In this document: positions 42,002-50,623 of the stretch, one piece after another
Numbering within the stretch: position 1 is the stretch's first letter
Layout of the letters: every line of letters starts with the position of its first letter
Source of the DNA: Clostridia bacterium
GTDB taxonomy: Bacteria > Bacillota > Clostridia > Christensenellales > Borkfalkiaceae
Reading direction: 5' to 3'
Assembly: GCA_017507045.1 (NCBI GenBank)
Contig: JAFWBP010000013.1
Location: 1 to 64,000, forward strand
Length of the DNA: 64,000 nucleotides
Position numbers and translations under genes: made by a program
The notes under the pieces: model-generated
The model's database searches: none
Told to the model about the DNA's origin: nothing
Seen by the model: only the letters and a program-made list of their open reading frames with translations

Positions 42002-44559
42002 TTTACTTTCTCCTTCCACTCAAAAATGAGCGCAAGCGCCTGCATGGGAGTGAGCAGGTTTACATCCAGCCCCGCAAGCTCCTCCATAAGGTTGAGGGCG
42101 GGCGCATTTGCCGTTTCTTCCACCTCTTCCATGGTTTCGGGGCGGTGCGTCTCCCTTTTTTCAAGCGTTTTTAAAATGATTTTCGCACGATCGGTAACCT
42201 CTTTGGGTACGCCGGCCAGCGATGCAACCTCTACACCAAAGGAGCGCGAAGCTCCGCCGCGCACGATCTTTCGAAGGAATACAATGGAGCCACCGATCTC
42301 GCGCACGTTGATTTTATAGTTTTTAATACCGTCTATCTTGCCTTCAAGCTCGGTTAGCTCGTGATAGTGCGTGGCAAAGAGCGTTTTGGCGCGCACCTTT
42401 TCGGTGAGGTGTTCAATGACGGCGCGCGCAATAGAGAGCCCATCGAAAGTGCTCGTTCCGCGCCCAACTTCATCGAGAATGAGCAGGCTCTTTTCCGTTG
42501 CGCCGCGCAAAATGCTGGCAACTTCCGTCATTTCCACCATGAATGTACTGCGATCGAGAATGAGATTATCGCTCGCGCCGATACGGGTGAAGATGCGATC
42601 GGTAAGCGGAATTTCCGCGCGCTTTGCAGGAACGAAACTGCCGATATGCGCCATGAATACGATGAGTGCAACCTGCCTTAAATAGGTGGATTTGCCTGCC
42701 ATGTTGGGGCCGGTGATCACCATAGTACGGTTTTCGCCGCCATCGAGCGTGCAATCGTTGGGAACGAACCGCTCTTTGGTGATCTTTTCCACAACAGGGT
42801 GCCGCCCCTCTTCGATCTTGAGCGCGCCTGCAGACAAAATCGCGGGGCGCGTATATTTATTTTCCTTTGCAACGACGGCAAGCGAAATGAAACAATCGAG
42901 GCTTGCAACAGCGGCCGCCACGCACTGAAGAACGGGAATATTCTTCGTGAGGATTTCGAGGATCTCTGCGAAGAGATGCTCTTCGAGGCGCTGGGCTTCT
43001 TCGTCGCTGCCTAAAATCTTCCTTTCAAGTTCTTTAAGCTCTTCGTTGATATACCGCTCGCCGCCTGCAAGCGTTTGCTTGCGAGTGTAGGAATAGGGTA
43101 CGCGATCTTTAAAGGAATTGCTTACTTCGATATAATAGCCGAACACGCGGTTGAAGCCCACTTTGAGGGTGCGAATGCCCGTGCGCTCGCGCTCGCGCGT
43201 TTCAAGCTCGGCAAGCAGCGCTTTGCCGTGCTCTTTCACGGTTTTCAGCTCATCCAGCCGCGTGTTGTAGCCCGCCTTGATGTATCCCCCCTCTTTCAGG
43301 GTGGTGGCACGCGGATCGATCGCGCTATCCAAAAGCGCGCAGATCGATTTGGTATCCACGAGATCTCGTGCGATCTCGCCCAAAAGGGGCGCGCTGAAGC
43401 CCGTGAGCTGAAATTTGAGGTTGGGCACAACGGAAAGCGAAGAAGAGAGTGCAAGGCAATCGTTCGGTTGCAAGTTGCCATTGGAAATTCTACCCGTGAG
43501 GCGCTCGATATCGCGAACGCCGGAGAGCATATCTCGAATACCCATTCTTACTACGGTTGCGTTAAACAATTCTTCTACCGCATCCAACCGCCGCTCGATC
43601 TCCTCCTTATCGGCGAGCGGGCTCGTTAACAGGTTTGCGAGCTTGCGTGCGCCCATACCCGTTTTCGTTTTATCGAGCAACCACAAGAGGGAGCCGTACT
43701 TCTTCCCCTCTGCGTTGTTTTTTAGGATCTCGAGATTTCTAACCGCGGTGGGATCGAGCTTCATCGCCCGATTGCCATCTGAATATTTGAGCGTGTTGAT
43801 ATTTTTTAGCGCGTGTTTTTGCGTATCTTTGAGGTATTCGATGAGCGCGCCTGCCGCTATCACCGCGCAGCATTCCTTTTCGAGGCCGAGCGCTTGCGTG
43901 GAAGAGGCGCCCATCTGCTCCAAGAGGTTTTTCTCCGCCTGTGCGCGCTGAAATGCCCAAGGAAGATAACAGGAAAAGGCAGGAAGTGCTCCTCGATCCA
44001 CTTCGGGGCGATCCTTTACGGCAAAGAAAAGTGCATCGTTGCAGATGATCTCCGCAATGGAGAGATTGAAGAGATCGGAAATAAGTTTTTCGGCGCTCTC
44101 CTCCTCGGTGGCGGCAAACTCACCCGTTGTAATATCCGCCCAAGCGAGCGCGTAGCGCTCTCCTTCAAGAACGGCGCAGGCAATATAGTTGCTTCGCTTT
44201 TCATCGAGCAGACTCCCCTCGATCACCGTGCCTGCCGAAGCAACACGGATAACATCTCGCTCCACCATTCCCTTGGAGGCTTTGGGATCGGAAAGCTGTT
44301 CGCAAACGGCAACGCGCTCCCCTGCTTCCACGAGCTTTTGAATATAGATATCGGCGGCGTGATGAGGAACGCCGCACATGGGCGCACGCTCCTTGAGGCC
44401 GCAATCTCTGCCCGTGAGCGTGAGATCGAGAATGGCACTCGCCTTCACGGCGTCTTCAAAGAACATCTCGTAGAAATCTCCGAGACGGTAGAAGATAATG
44501 CAGTTGGGATATTGCTCTTTTACGCTCTGCCAGTGCTCCATCATGGGAGAAAGTGCCAT
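41998..44559 (-). CDS. mutS: DNA mismatch repair protein MutS
   Basis: Recognises mismatches and small loops. The 853 residues have the mismatch-contact motif GDFYEMFFEDA near residue 30, and connector, lever and clamp domains. The C-terminal ATPase has Walker A GPNMAGKSTYLRQ, DEVGRGTSTFDG and LFATHYHEL. The segment between them reads GASDNLILDRSTFMVEM, where most MutS proteins have GQSTFM; the Gly is replaced. Heads the mutS-mutL-miaA group, 47 bases after miaB. Confidence 0.96.
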   Translation of the reverse strand: MALSPMMEHWQSVKEQYPNCIIFYRLGDFYEMFFEDAVKASAILDLTLTGRDCGLKERAPMCGVPHHAADIYIQKLVEAGERVAVCEQLSDPKASKGMVERDVIRVASAGTVIEGSLLDEKRSNYIACAVLEGERYALAWADITTGEFAATEEESAEKLISDLFNLSIAEIICNDALFFAVKDRPEVDRGALPAFSCYLPWAFQRAQAEKNLLEQMGASSTQALGLEKECCAVIAAGALIEYLKDTQKHALKNINTLKYSDGNRAMKLDPTAVRNLEILKNNAEGKKYGSLLWLLDKTKTGMGARKLANLLTSPLADKEEIERRLDAVEELFNATVVRMGIRDMLSGVRDIERLTGRISNGNLQPNDCLALSSSLSVVPNLKFQLTGFSAPLLGEIARDLVDTKSICALLDSAIDPRATTLKEGGYIKAGYNTRLDELKTVKEHGKALLAELETRERERTGIRTLKVGFNRVFGYYIEVSNSFKDRVPYSYTRKQTLAGGERYINEELKELERKILGSDEEAQRLEEHLFAEILEILTKNIPVLQCVAAAVASLDCFISLAVVAKENKYTRPAILSAGALKIEEGRHPVVEKITKERFVPNDCTLDGGENRTMVITGPNMAGKSTYLRQVALIVFMAHIGSFVPAKRAEIPLTDRIFTRIGASDNLILDRSTFMVEMTEVASILRGATEKSLLILDEVGRGTSTFDGLSIARAVIEHLTEKVRAKTLFATHYHELTELEGKIDGIKNYKINVREIGGSIVFLRKIVRGGASRSFGVEVASLAGVPKEVTDRAKIILKTLEKRETHRPETMEEVEETANAPALNLMEELAGLDVNLLTPMQALALIFEWKEKVK

Positions 44560-44606
44560 TGCGGTTCTCCTTTCTTTCGTATTTTTTCCTTGCCTGAAGG
44601 GGCGAA

Positions 44607-45911
44607 TTACACTTCTTCGCCGTACAGCGAAATGCCGTTTGCTTGCGTGATATTGAGGGTTACGAACTCGCCGATGCGATCTTTTTCCGATTTGAAGTAG
44701 CCCATTCTGCCGTACTCATCTCTGCCGAGATACATGCCCTTTTTCTCATCGTAATCCTCGCAGAGGATCTCCACCCGTTTTCCCACGTACTTTGCGCTCT
44801 TTTCGCGCGTTTTAGCGTTGACGAGGGAAATAAGGCGCGTTATTCTATCCTTTGCTACAGCTTCGGAAATTCTTCCTTCCATTGCCGCCGCCTTCGTACC
44901 CGTGCGCGGCGAATAGATGAAGGTGAACGCCGAAGAAAAATCTGCCGCTTCCACGAGCGATAGCGTTTCTTGAAATTCCTCCTCCGTTTCGGTGGGAAAG
45001 GCAACGATAAGATCGGTGGTTACCTCGCAATCGGGAATTTCTCTGCGCAAAATTGCGAGATCTTCGAGGTATTTTTCGCGCGTGTAGCGCCTGTTCATGA
45101 GCTTTAAGATGCGGTTGTTGCCTGCCTGCACGGGAAGATGCAGGTGCTTGCAGATCTTCTTGTGCTTTTTCATAACGGCAACGAGCTCTTCGGAAAAATC
45201 CTTGGGGTGCGACGTCATGAACCGAAGGCGGAAGTTTCCCTCGAGCGAAGCGATCATATCGAGCAGTTGGGCAAAATTCGTGCCGTTCTCTCCGCGATAG
45301 GAATCCACGTTCTGCCCCAAGAGAGTAATTTCTTTGTACCCTTCCTCCACGAGCGCTTGCACTTCGCGAAGTACGTCTTCGGCGCGGCGGGAGCGTTCAC
45401 GGCCGCGCACGTAGGGCACGATGCAGTAGGAGCAGAAGTTATTGCAGCCGTAAGTAATGTTCACCCACGCATTGGGATAGCTCGTGCGAACGGGCGTAAT
45501 CCCATCCTCCGTTTCTTTGCGTTCTTCAATGATGGAGATTACCGCTTTTTTTTGCGCCTTCTTTTTTTGAACAAGCGTTTTCAGCTCGGGCAAATTGTGC
45601 GTGCCGAAGAGAATATCAATGAAAGGAAATTTCTCTTTGAGGAGCTTTGCTTTCCCCTCTTCCTGCACCATACAGCCGCCTACGGCGATAATGAGCCCCT
45701 TTTTTTGCCGCTTGAGCTGTTTGAGCGCGCCGATGTTGCCGAAGGCGTGATTTTCTGCGTTCTCGCGAATGCAACAGGTGTTGAACACGATGATATCGGC
45801 ATCCTCGAGGGGCGCTTCTTCTAAATAGCCCTCCTCTTTGAGAATGCCTGCGATCTTCTCCGATTCGTGGAGATTCATTTGGCAGCCGTACGTTACAACG
45901 TGATATTTCAT
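44607..45911 (-). CDS. miaB: tRNA-2-methylthio-N6-dimethylallyladenosine synthase
   Basis: Radical-SAM methylthiotransferase converting i6A37 to ms2i6A37 in tRNA. The 434 residues have an N-terminal UPF0004 domain with three cluster cysteines (TYGCQMN, NTCCIRENAE, GGCMVQ) and the radical SAM motif CNNFCSYCIVPYVRG near residue 156. A C-terminal TRAM domain follows. The partner enzyme MiaA is encoded in the same operon. First gene of miaB-mutS-mutL-miaA; transcribed from 45990-46018. Confidence 0.96.
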   Translation of the reverse strand: MKYHVVTYGCQMNLHESEKIAGILKEEGYLEEAPLEDADIIVFNTCCIRENAENHAFGNIGALKQLKRQKKGLIIAVGGCMVQEEGKAKLLKEKFPFIDILFGTHNLPELKTLVQKKKAQKKAVISIIEERKETEDGITPVRTSYPNAWVNITYGCNNFCSYCIVPYVRGRERSRRAEDVLREVQALVEEGYKEITLLGQNVDSYRGENGTNFAQLLDMIASLEGNFRLRFMTSHPKDFSEELVAVMKKHKKICKHLHLPVQAGNNRILKLMNRRYTREKYLEDLAILRREIPDCEVTTDLIVAFPTETEEEFQETLSLVEAADFSSAFTFIYSPRTGTKAAAMEGRISEAVAKDRITRLISLVNAKTREKSAKYVGKRVEILCEDYDEKKGMYLGRDEYGRMGYFKSEKDRIGEFVTLNITQANGISLYGEEV

Positions 45912-45989
45912 AAGTTCACTGATTCTTTTCTTTTTCGGAATTTCACCGCTTTTTCCTTTGGAAAACGGAATAAACTCCTCCGATTCACT

Positions 45990-46018
45990 ATTATAGCATA
46001 GCCGTGGCGATTTTTCAA
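45990..46018 (-). promoter_or_regulatory. Promoter of miaB-mutS-mutL-miaA
   Basis: On the minus strand, -35 TTGAAA (46013-46018), 17-base spacer, -10 TATAAT (45990-45995). Confidence 0.8.
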
Positions 46019-46026
46019 CAAAAGAT

Positions 46027-46055
46027 ATGCAAATTTTTCGGAAATTACCAATACT
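46027..46055 (+). promoter_or_regulatory. Possible promoter of the class A PBP gene
   Basis: -10-like AATACT (46050-46055) with weak -35 ATGCAA (46027-46032), spacing 17. Only nine bases separate the -10 from the start codon, and no ribosome site is visible, so if real the mRNA would be nearly leaderless. Confidence 0.3.
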
Positions 46056-46064
46056 GCTTGTGAT

Positions 46065-48248
46065 ATGAAACGCGTGTTTACCGTATTTGGAATTATCTTC
46101 GGCGTTTTCGCCGTTATGCTGCTCGCCGCCTTTCTTTATTACATCGGCGTAACTTGGAGCGTTACGCTCGATCCCGCCAAACTTGCGTTGGAAACTTCTT
46201 CCGTAACCTTTTACGACGGCGCGAACCGTGAAATCGAACGCACGGCGCGCGAGGAGGATGTTCCTTTTTCTGAGTTCCCCGAATACCTTCCGAATGCGTT
46301 CGTAGCCGTGGAAGATAAGCGCTTCTTCTCACACGGCGGCTTCGATACAAAACGCATCGCCATGGCGGCTTTTAAAAATATTACTTCTTTTTCCTTCCGC
46401 GAAGGCGCTTCTACAATTTCCCAACAGCTCATCAAAAATACCCATCTCACGAGCGAAAAAACGGTGAACAGAAAGCTCAAAGAGTTTAAACTTACCCGTA
46501 TTCTCGAAGAAAATTATTCAAAAGAGGAGATTTTGGAGCTATACCTCAACTCCATTTACTTCGGGCACAGCGCCTTTGGAATCGGCGATGCGGCGCACTT
46601 CTACTTTGCAAAGCGGGCTAAAGAGCTTACGCCTGCCGAGAGCGCACTTCTTGCCGCACTTGTGAAATCTCCCAACCGCTACTCCCCTTTCAAGTCGCCC
46701 GATTCCTGCCTCGCGCGCAGAAACTTTGTGCTTTCGCTCATGCAAGAGCAGGGTTTTTTAGAAGAAGGAGAATACGAGGCCGCAGTGAAAGAGCCTCTCC
46801 CTCAAGAGGCACATCCACTCGGAAGGGGCAACTATTTCCTCGCACTTGCGCTCGATGAGCTTGCGGATCTATTCCCGGATGCAAAAGCAGGTGAGCTGGG
46901 CAATTTGCAGGTATTCACTGCATACGATCCCCTTCTGCAAGCGGAGCTTGAAAAGATCGAAGCGGAAAGCGATGTGATCGCCTTGGTTCGGGATAATAAA
47001 AGAAACGCCTTAAAAGCGCTCCACACAACGGCAGGGCTTTTAAGGCGGCTTCCGGCCTCCACGATCAAACCTCTTCTCGTGTACGGCCCGGCGATCGAAG
47101 AAAATCTTCTCTCCCCCGCCACGCCCATTCTCGATGAAAAGACGGATTTCGCCGGATATTCGCCGGACGATGCGGGCGGCGCTTCAGGGCGCTACGTAAG
47201 CGCGCGAGAGGCGCTTTCTCGAAGTGTGAACATTCCCGCAGTTAAGGTGCTAAATTCTCTCGGCATCGAGCGGGGCGCCCGCTATCTTGCGCGCATGCAC
47301 CTTCCCGTAGGGCAGGAGGATTATTCGCTCGCCTTGGCGCTTGGCGGCATGAAGGAGGGCTTCACTCTTAAAGAACTTGCCGACGGGTATTCTACATTCG
47401 CAAACGGTGGAAATTTCACGCCCTCTTCCATCATTTTGCGCATAGAGGACGGCACAGGCAGAACACTTTATAAACGGGAAGAGGCAGCTGAGCGTGTGTT
47501 TTCGGAGGATACAAGCTTTCTCATTACCGACATGCTGAAAAGCGCGGCAACGGAGGGCACGGCGCGAAAGCTCAAATCTCTCCCCTTTTCCGTTGCCGCT
47601 AAAACGGGCACACACGAAGGCGCACTCGGAAACCTCGATGCCTATACGATTGCTTATACGAAAGAGGATACCGTTGGCGTGTGGATGGGAAACGCCGATA
47701 ACTCCCCCCTTTCCGCAACGGGAGGCGGGCTGCCTGCAAACGCTGTAAAATCCATTTTGGAATATATCTATCGTGAGGGCGCGCCGGAAGAATTTTCTCA
47801 GCCAACGGGCGCCGTGAAGGTGGCGTTTGATCGGGAGGAATACGAAACAAATCACAACGTTTTGCTTGCTGATGCGCTTGCGCCGCCCATCACAACGCTC
47901 TCGGAATATTTCCGCGCGGAGAACGTGCCCGTGAAGCAAAGCACGAAATTTTCTCAACCAACGATCCAAAAACCGCAATTAAACGTGGATTTTGGAGGCG
48001 TTAACATAGTACTATGCGAGGCAGAGTACTATGATTATATTGTAAAAAGAGAAAATCGTGGCACTGTTGCCACGATTTACAGCGGTGCATTCCGCAAACA
48101 AATTTCAGATTATTCGGTGGTTCCAGGCGAAAGCTACACCTATACCGTGATCCCCGTTTACAAAGGGCGTGAAGGAGATGCGGTGGAGCTACCGCGTGTT
48201 AAGATTCCAAAAAACGCTCCCCTTCCCGATGCCTGGTGGGCAGAGTAA
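46065..48248 (+). CDS. Class A penicillin-binding protein (bifunctional)
   Basis: Polymerises and crosslinks peptidoglycan outside the membrane. The 727 residues have one N-terminal helix (about 5-30), a GT51 glycosyltransferase domain with the catalytic Glu in VAVEDKRFFSHGG, EGASTISQQLIKN and ILELYLNSIYFG. The transpeptidase domain follows, with PASTIKPL (S-x-x-K), SRSVNIPA and AAKTGTHEG (K-T-G). The C-terminal 130 residues (after QPTGAV) form a weakly conserved extension that contains palindromic motif copy 5, read as LCEAEYYD. It is divergent from miaB and ends 14 bases from thiI with no visible terminator between. Confidence 0.94.
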   Translation: MKRVFTVFGIIFGVFAVMLLAAFLYYIGVTWSVTLDPAKLALETSSVTFYDGANREIERTAREEDVPFSEFPEYLPNAFVAVEDKRFFSHGGFDTKRIAMAAFKNITSFSFREGASTISQQLIKNTHLTSEKTVNRKLKEFKLTRILEENYSKEEILELYLNSIYFGHSAFGIGDAAHFYFAKRAKELTPAESALLAALVKSPNRYSPFKSPDSCLARRNFVLSLMQEQGFLEEGEYEAAVKEPLPQEAHPLGRGNYFLALALDELADLFPDAKAGELGNLQVFTAYDPLLQAELEKIEAESDVIALVRDNKRNALKALHTTAGLLRRLPASTIKPLLVYGPAIEENLLSPATPILDEKTDFAGYSPDDAGGASGRYVSAREALSRSVNIPAVKVLNSLGIERGARYLARMHLPVGQEDYSLALALGGMKEGFTLKELADGYSTFANGGNFTPSSIILRIEDGTGRTLYKREEAAERVFSEDTSFLITDMLKSAATEGTARKLKSLPFSVAAKTGTHEGALGNLDAYTIAYTKEDTVGVWMGNADNSPLSATGGGLPANAVKSILEYIYREGAPEEFSQPTGAVKVAFDREEYETNHNVLLADALAPPITTLSEYFRAENVPVKQSTKFSQPTIQKPQLNVDFGGVNIVLCEAEYYDYIVKRENRGTVATIYSGAFRKQISDYSVVPGESYTYTVIPVYKGREGDAVELPRVKIPKNAPLPDAWWAE
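48005..48033 (+). repeat. Palindromic motif, copy 5 (inside the class A PBP)
   Basis: Arms AGTACTATGC (perfect consensus) and GCAGAGTACT around GAG, extended by CAT/ATG outside. It is one of the two most symmetric copies, with a single arm mismatch. Confidence 0.8.
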
Positions 48249-48262
48249 TTGGAAATTCTAAG

Positions 48263-49414
48263 TTAGAAGAAAATCTTCTCTGCCGTTTTCAGCGCTTCTT
48301 CAACGAGCGCTTCCACTTCAAGCTTTCCCTCCTCCCCTTCGATGAAGGAGAGCTTCGGCCTCGTTGCCGGGTGCTCGGGAAGGAACACCGTGCAGCAATC
48401 CTCGAAGGGCATGATCGAAGTTTCAAAGGTGCCGATCTTCTTTGCGCGCTCGATGATCTCATCCTTATCGAAGCCGACGAGCGGACGCAGAACGGGAAGA
48501 GTGACCACGGCGTTTGAAGAAGTCATCCCCTCGATCGTTTGGCTTGCTACCTGACCGAGGCTCTCACCCGTGATGAGGCACTGCATCCCCTCCCGCTTTG
48601 CAAAGCGCTCGGCGATGCGGAACATGAATCGGCGCAGTAGCGTAACATTGAGCTCGGCGGCACATTTTGCGTGGATCTCTTCTTGAATGTGCGTAACGCT
48701 CACCGTTGTGAGCTTTACTACCAGCGAGTATTGTGAAAGTATTTTGGCAAGTGTTACCACTTTTTCCTTTGCACCCTCGTTCGTGTAAGGGTAGCTGTGG
48801 AAGTGCAAAAGCTCTACGGTTAACCCGCGCTTTGCCATCATATAACCTGCAACGGGAGAATCGATGCCACCCGAGATCATGAGAAGCCCCTTACCCCCGG
48901 TGCCAACGGGCATTCCGCCCACACCGGGCTCGTAGCTTCCGAATACGAGCGCCGTATCGTTTTCGCGGATATCCACGTACACCGTGTGCTCCGGCTCGTG
49001 TACATCCACCTTCAGGGCAGGATTTTCCGAGAGCAATCTTCCACCGATCGCCGCGCTCACTTCCATTGAGGTGAGTGGATATTTTTTGTAGCCGCGGTGC
49101 GTAACCACCTTGAAGGTTCCGCTTGCAGGAGCAACGCACTTTACCGCGGCAAAGATTTCATCCATGCTGCTTCCCACCTGAAAACCTATAGAATAGGATT
49201 GCACGCCGAATACGCGGGAAATACGCTCAGCGATCTCTTCGGCAAGCTCCTCTTCGAAGTTTGCAACGAGCCAGCGCCCGCTCAGGCGATGCAGCTCGTG
49301 GCGAATACCTTTTAAACTCTTTTCAAGATTGATGGAAAACACGTGCTCAAAATAGCCGCGATTTTTGCCCTTTAAGTGAATTTCCGCATAGCGGATGATA
49401 ACGACCTTTTCCAT
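48263..49414 (-). CDS. thiI: tRNA 4-thiouridine synthase ThiI
   Basis: Transfers sulfur from a cysteine desulfurase to U8 of tRNA and can feed thiamine synthesis. The 383 residues have an N-terminal ferredoxin-like/THUMP region (about 1-165) and a PP-loop ATPase domain starting MISGGIDSPVAGYMMAKRG. There is no C-terminal rhodanese domain, as in Bacillus ThiI, so sulfur must come directly from a partner desulfurase. That partner is probably the adjacent 49448-50566 gene, 33 bases upstream in the same transcript. Confidence 0.96.
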   Translation of the reverse strand: MEKVVIIRYAEIHLKGKNRGYFEHVFSINLEKSLKGIRHELHRLSGRWLVANFEEELAEEIAERISRVFGVQSYSIGFQVGSSMDEIFAAVKCVAPASGTFKVVTHRGYKKYPLTSMEVSAAIGGRLLSENPALKVDVHEPEHTVYVDIRENDTALVFGSYEPGVGGMPVGTGGKGLLMISGGIDSPVAGYMMAKRGLTVELLHFHSYPYTNEGAKEKVVTLAKILSQYSLVVKLTTVSVTHIQEEIHAKCAAELNVTLLRRFMFRIAERFAKREGMQCLITGESLGQVASQTIEGMTSSNAVVTLPVLRPLVGFDKDEIIERAKKIGTFETSIMPFEDCCTVFLPEHPATRPKLSFIEGEEGKLEVEALVEEALKTAEKIFF

Positions 49415-49447
49415 AGTTACGTCCCTTTTTAATTCGAATCATTTGCT

Positions 49448-50566
49448 TCAATTCGTGAGATGAAGAAATTTTCCGGCAACCGTATTCATGATTTGCGCTG
49501 CCTTTACGCATTCTTCCATCGTGCTTTCAGGAGAAAAGCTCACGCGAAGCACGCCATCGAGTACTTTCTCGCCATAGCCGCACGCCTTGAGAACGCGGCT
49601 GTGACGGTTCTTTGAGGAACAGGCACTGCCCGTTCCCACGCATACGCCCATATCCCAGAGCATGCGCTGCAACACTTCGCCGCGCGCTCCCTCCACGGAA
49701 AGCGTGAGAACGTACGGTGAGCCGTTCTCAGGCGAAAGAATGGTGAAATTTTCGTTAAGATTTTTGCAAAATTGTGCTTTAAGTGCAGCAACGCGCGCGC
49801 CGTTTTCCTTTAACACGGCAAACCGTCTTTCTGCAGCATAGGCAAAATCGAGAATGCCAAGCACGTTTTCCGTGCCGCTGCGAAGCGCACTTTCCTGCCC
49901 GCCGCCGTGAATGAGAGGCGAAAGCGCGATGCTTTTGCGCTTGAAAAGTGCACCAACACCTTTGATCCCGCCGATCTTATGCGCGCTTACACTGTAAAGA
50001 TCAATTTCGGGGGCGAGCTTTACTTGGAGCTTTCCGAAAGCCTGCACGCCGTCTGCATGAAAAAGCGTGCGAGGATTTTTGCGCTTCACTTCTCTTGCAA
50101 TCGTGAAGATATCGTTCACCGCGCCCGTTTCGTTGCTCACATGCACCGCGGAAACCAAAGCGGTTTTCTCATCCACGAGCGAAAGAAGCTTTTCTATATT
50201 CACACTCCCATCTTTATGAAGGGGTGCGTAGCGAGGCTCCACACCGCGCGCCTTTAGCTCGTTAAAGCTTCGCTCTACGGCGGCGTGCTCCCCCGCCGTC
50301 GTTACGGCGTTGCCGCGCCGCGCGCCTGAAAAAATTGCGTGATTATCCGCTTCCGTGCCGCTCGAAGTGAAAATGAGCTCGAATTTGGAAGGATCGGCGA
50401 GGGTGGAAAGGATTTTCTTTCTTGCCTCTTCCAGCGCCGTATGCACGGCAAACCCTCCGCCGTAGCTTGCGGAGGGATTGAAGTAGCTTTCGCAATAAAA
50501 TTGCGTTGCGCGCGCGAGCGCCTCTTCATCAGGGCTCGTCGTAGCGGCGTTATCGAGATAAATCAT
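49448..50566 (-). CDS. Cysteine desulfurase (IscS/NifS family)
   Basis: PLP enzyme that takes sulfur from L-cysteine as a protein persulfide. The 372 residues contain the start MIYLDNAATTSP, SGTEADNHAIF, HADGVQAFGKL, the PLP lysine in SAHKIGGIKGVGAL near residue 200 and the catalytic Cys loop GTGSACSSKNRHSRV. It is paired with thiI, like the NifZ-ThiI pair of Bacillus, so tRNA thiolation is its likely main job rather than general Fe-S assembly. Confidence 0.94.
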   Translation of the reverse strand: MIYLDNAATTSPDEEALARATQFYCESYFNPSASYGGGFAVHTALEEARKKILSTLADPSKFELIFTSSGTEADNHAIFSGARRGNAVTTAGEHAAVERSFNELKARGVEPRYAPLHKDGSVNIEKLLSLVDEKTALVSAVHVSNETGAVNDIFTIAREVKRKNPRTLFHADGVQAFGKLQVKLAPEIDLYSVSAHKIGGIKGVGALFKRKSIALSPLIHGGGQESALRSGTENVLGILDFAYAAERRFAVLKENGARVAALKAQFCKNLNENFTILSPENGSPYVLTLSVEGARGEVLQRMLWDMGVCVGTGSACSSKNRHSRVLKACGYGEKVLDGVLRVSFSPESTMEECVKAAQIMNTVAGKFLHLTN

Positions 50567-50580
50567 ATCGTTACGATTTT

Positions 50581-50618
50581 GCGCCGTGCCGCGCGCGCTT
50601 TCACGCGCGGCACGGCGC
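50581..50618 (-). other. Very stable hairpin between carB-dapF and the desulfurase gene
   Basis: Fifteen-base-pair, nearly all G-C stem: GCGCCGTGCCGCGCG (50581-50595) and complement (50604-50618), eight-base loop. Neither strand has a U-tract after it, so it is not a standard intrinsic terminator. It ends 15 bases before the desulfurase start codon. Confidence 0.6.
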
Positions 50619-50623
50619 CTATA

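Noticed and set aside
50581-50618. Intrinsic terminator call for the GC-rich hairpin
   Set aside because: Neither strand has a U-tract after the stem; recorded as a structural element instead.
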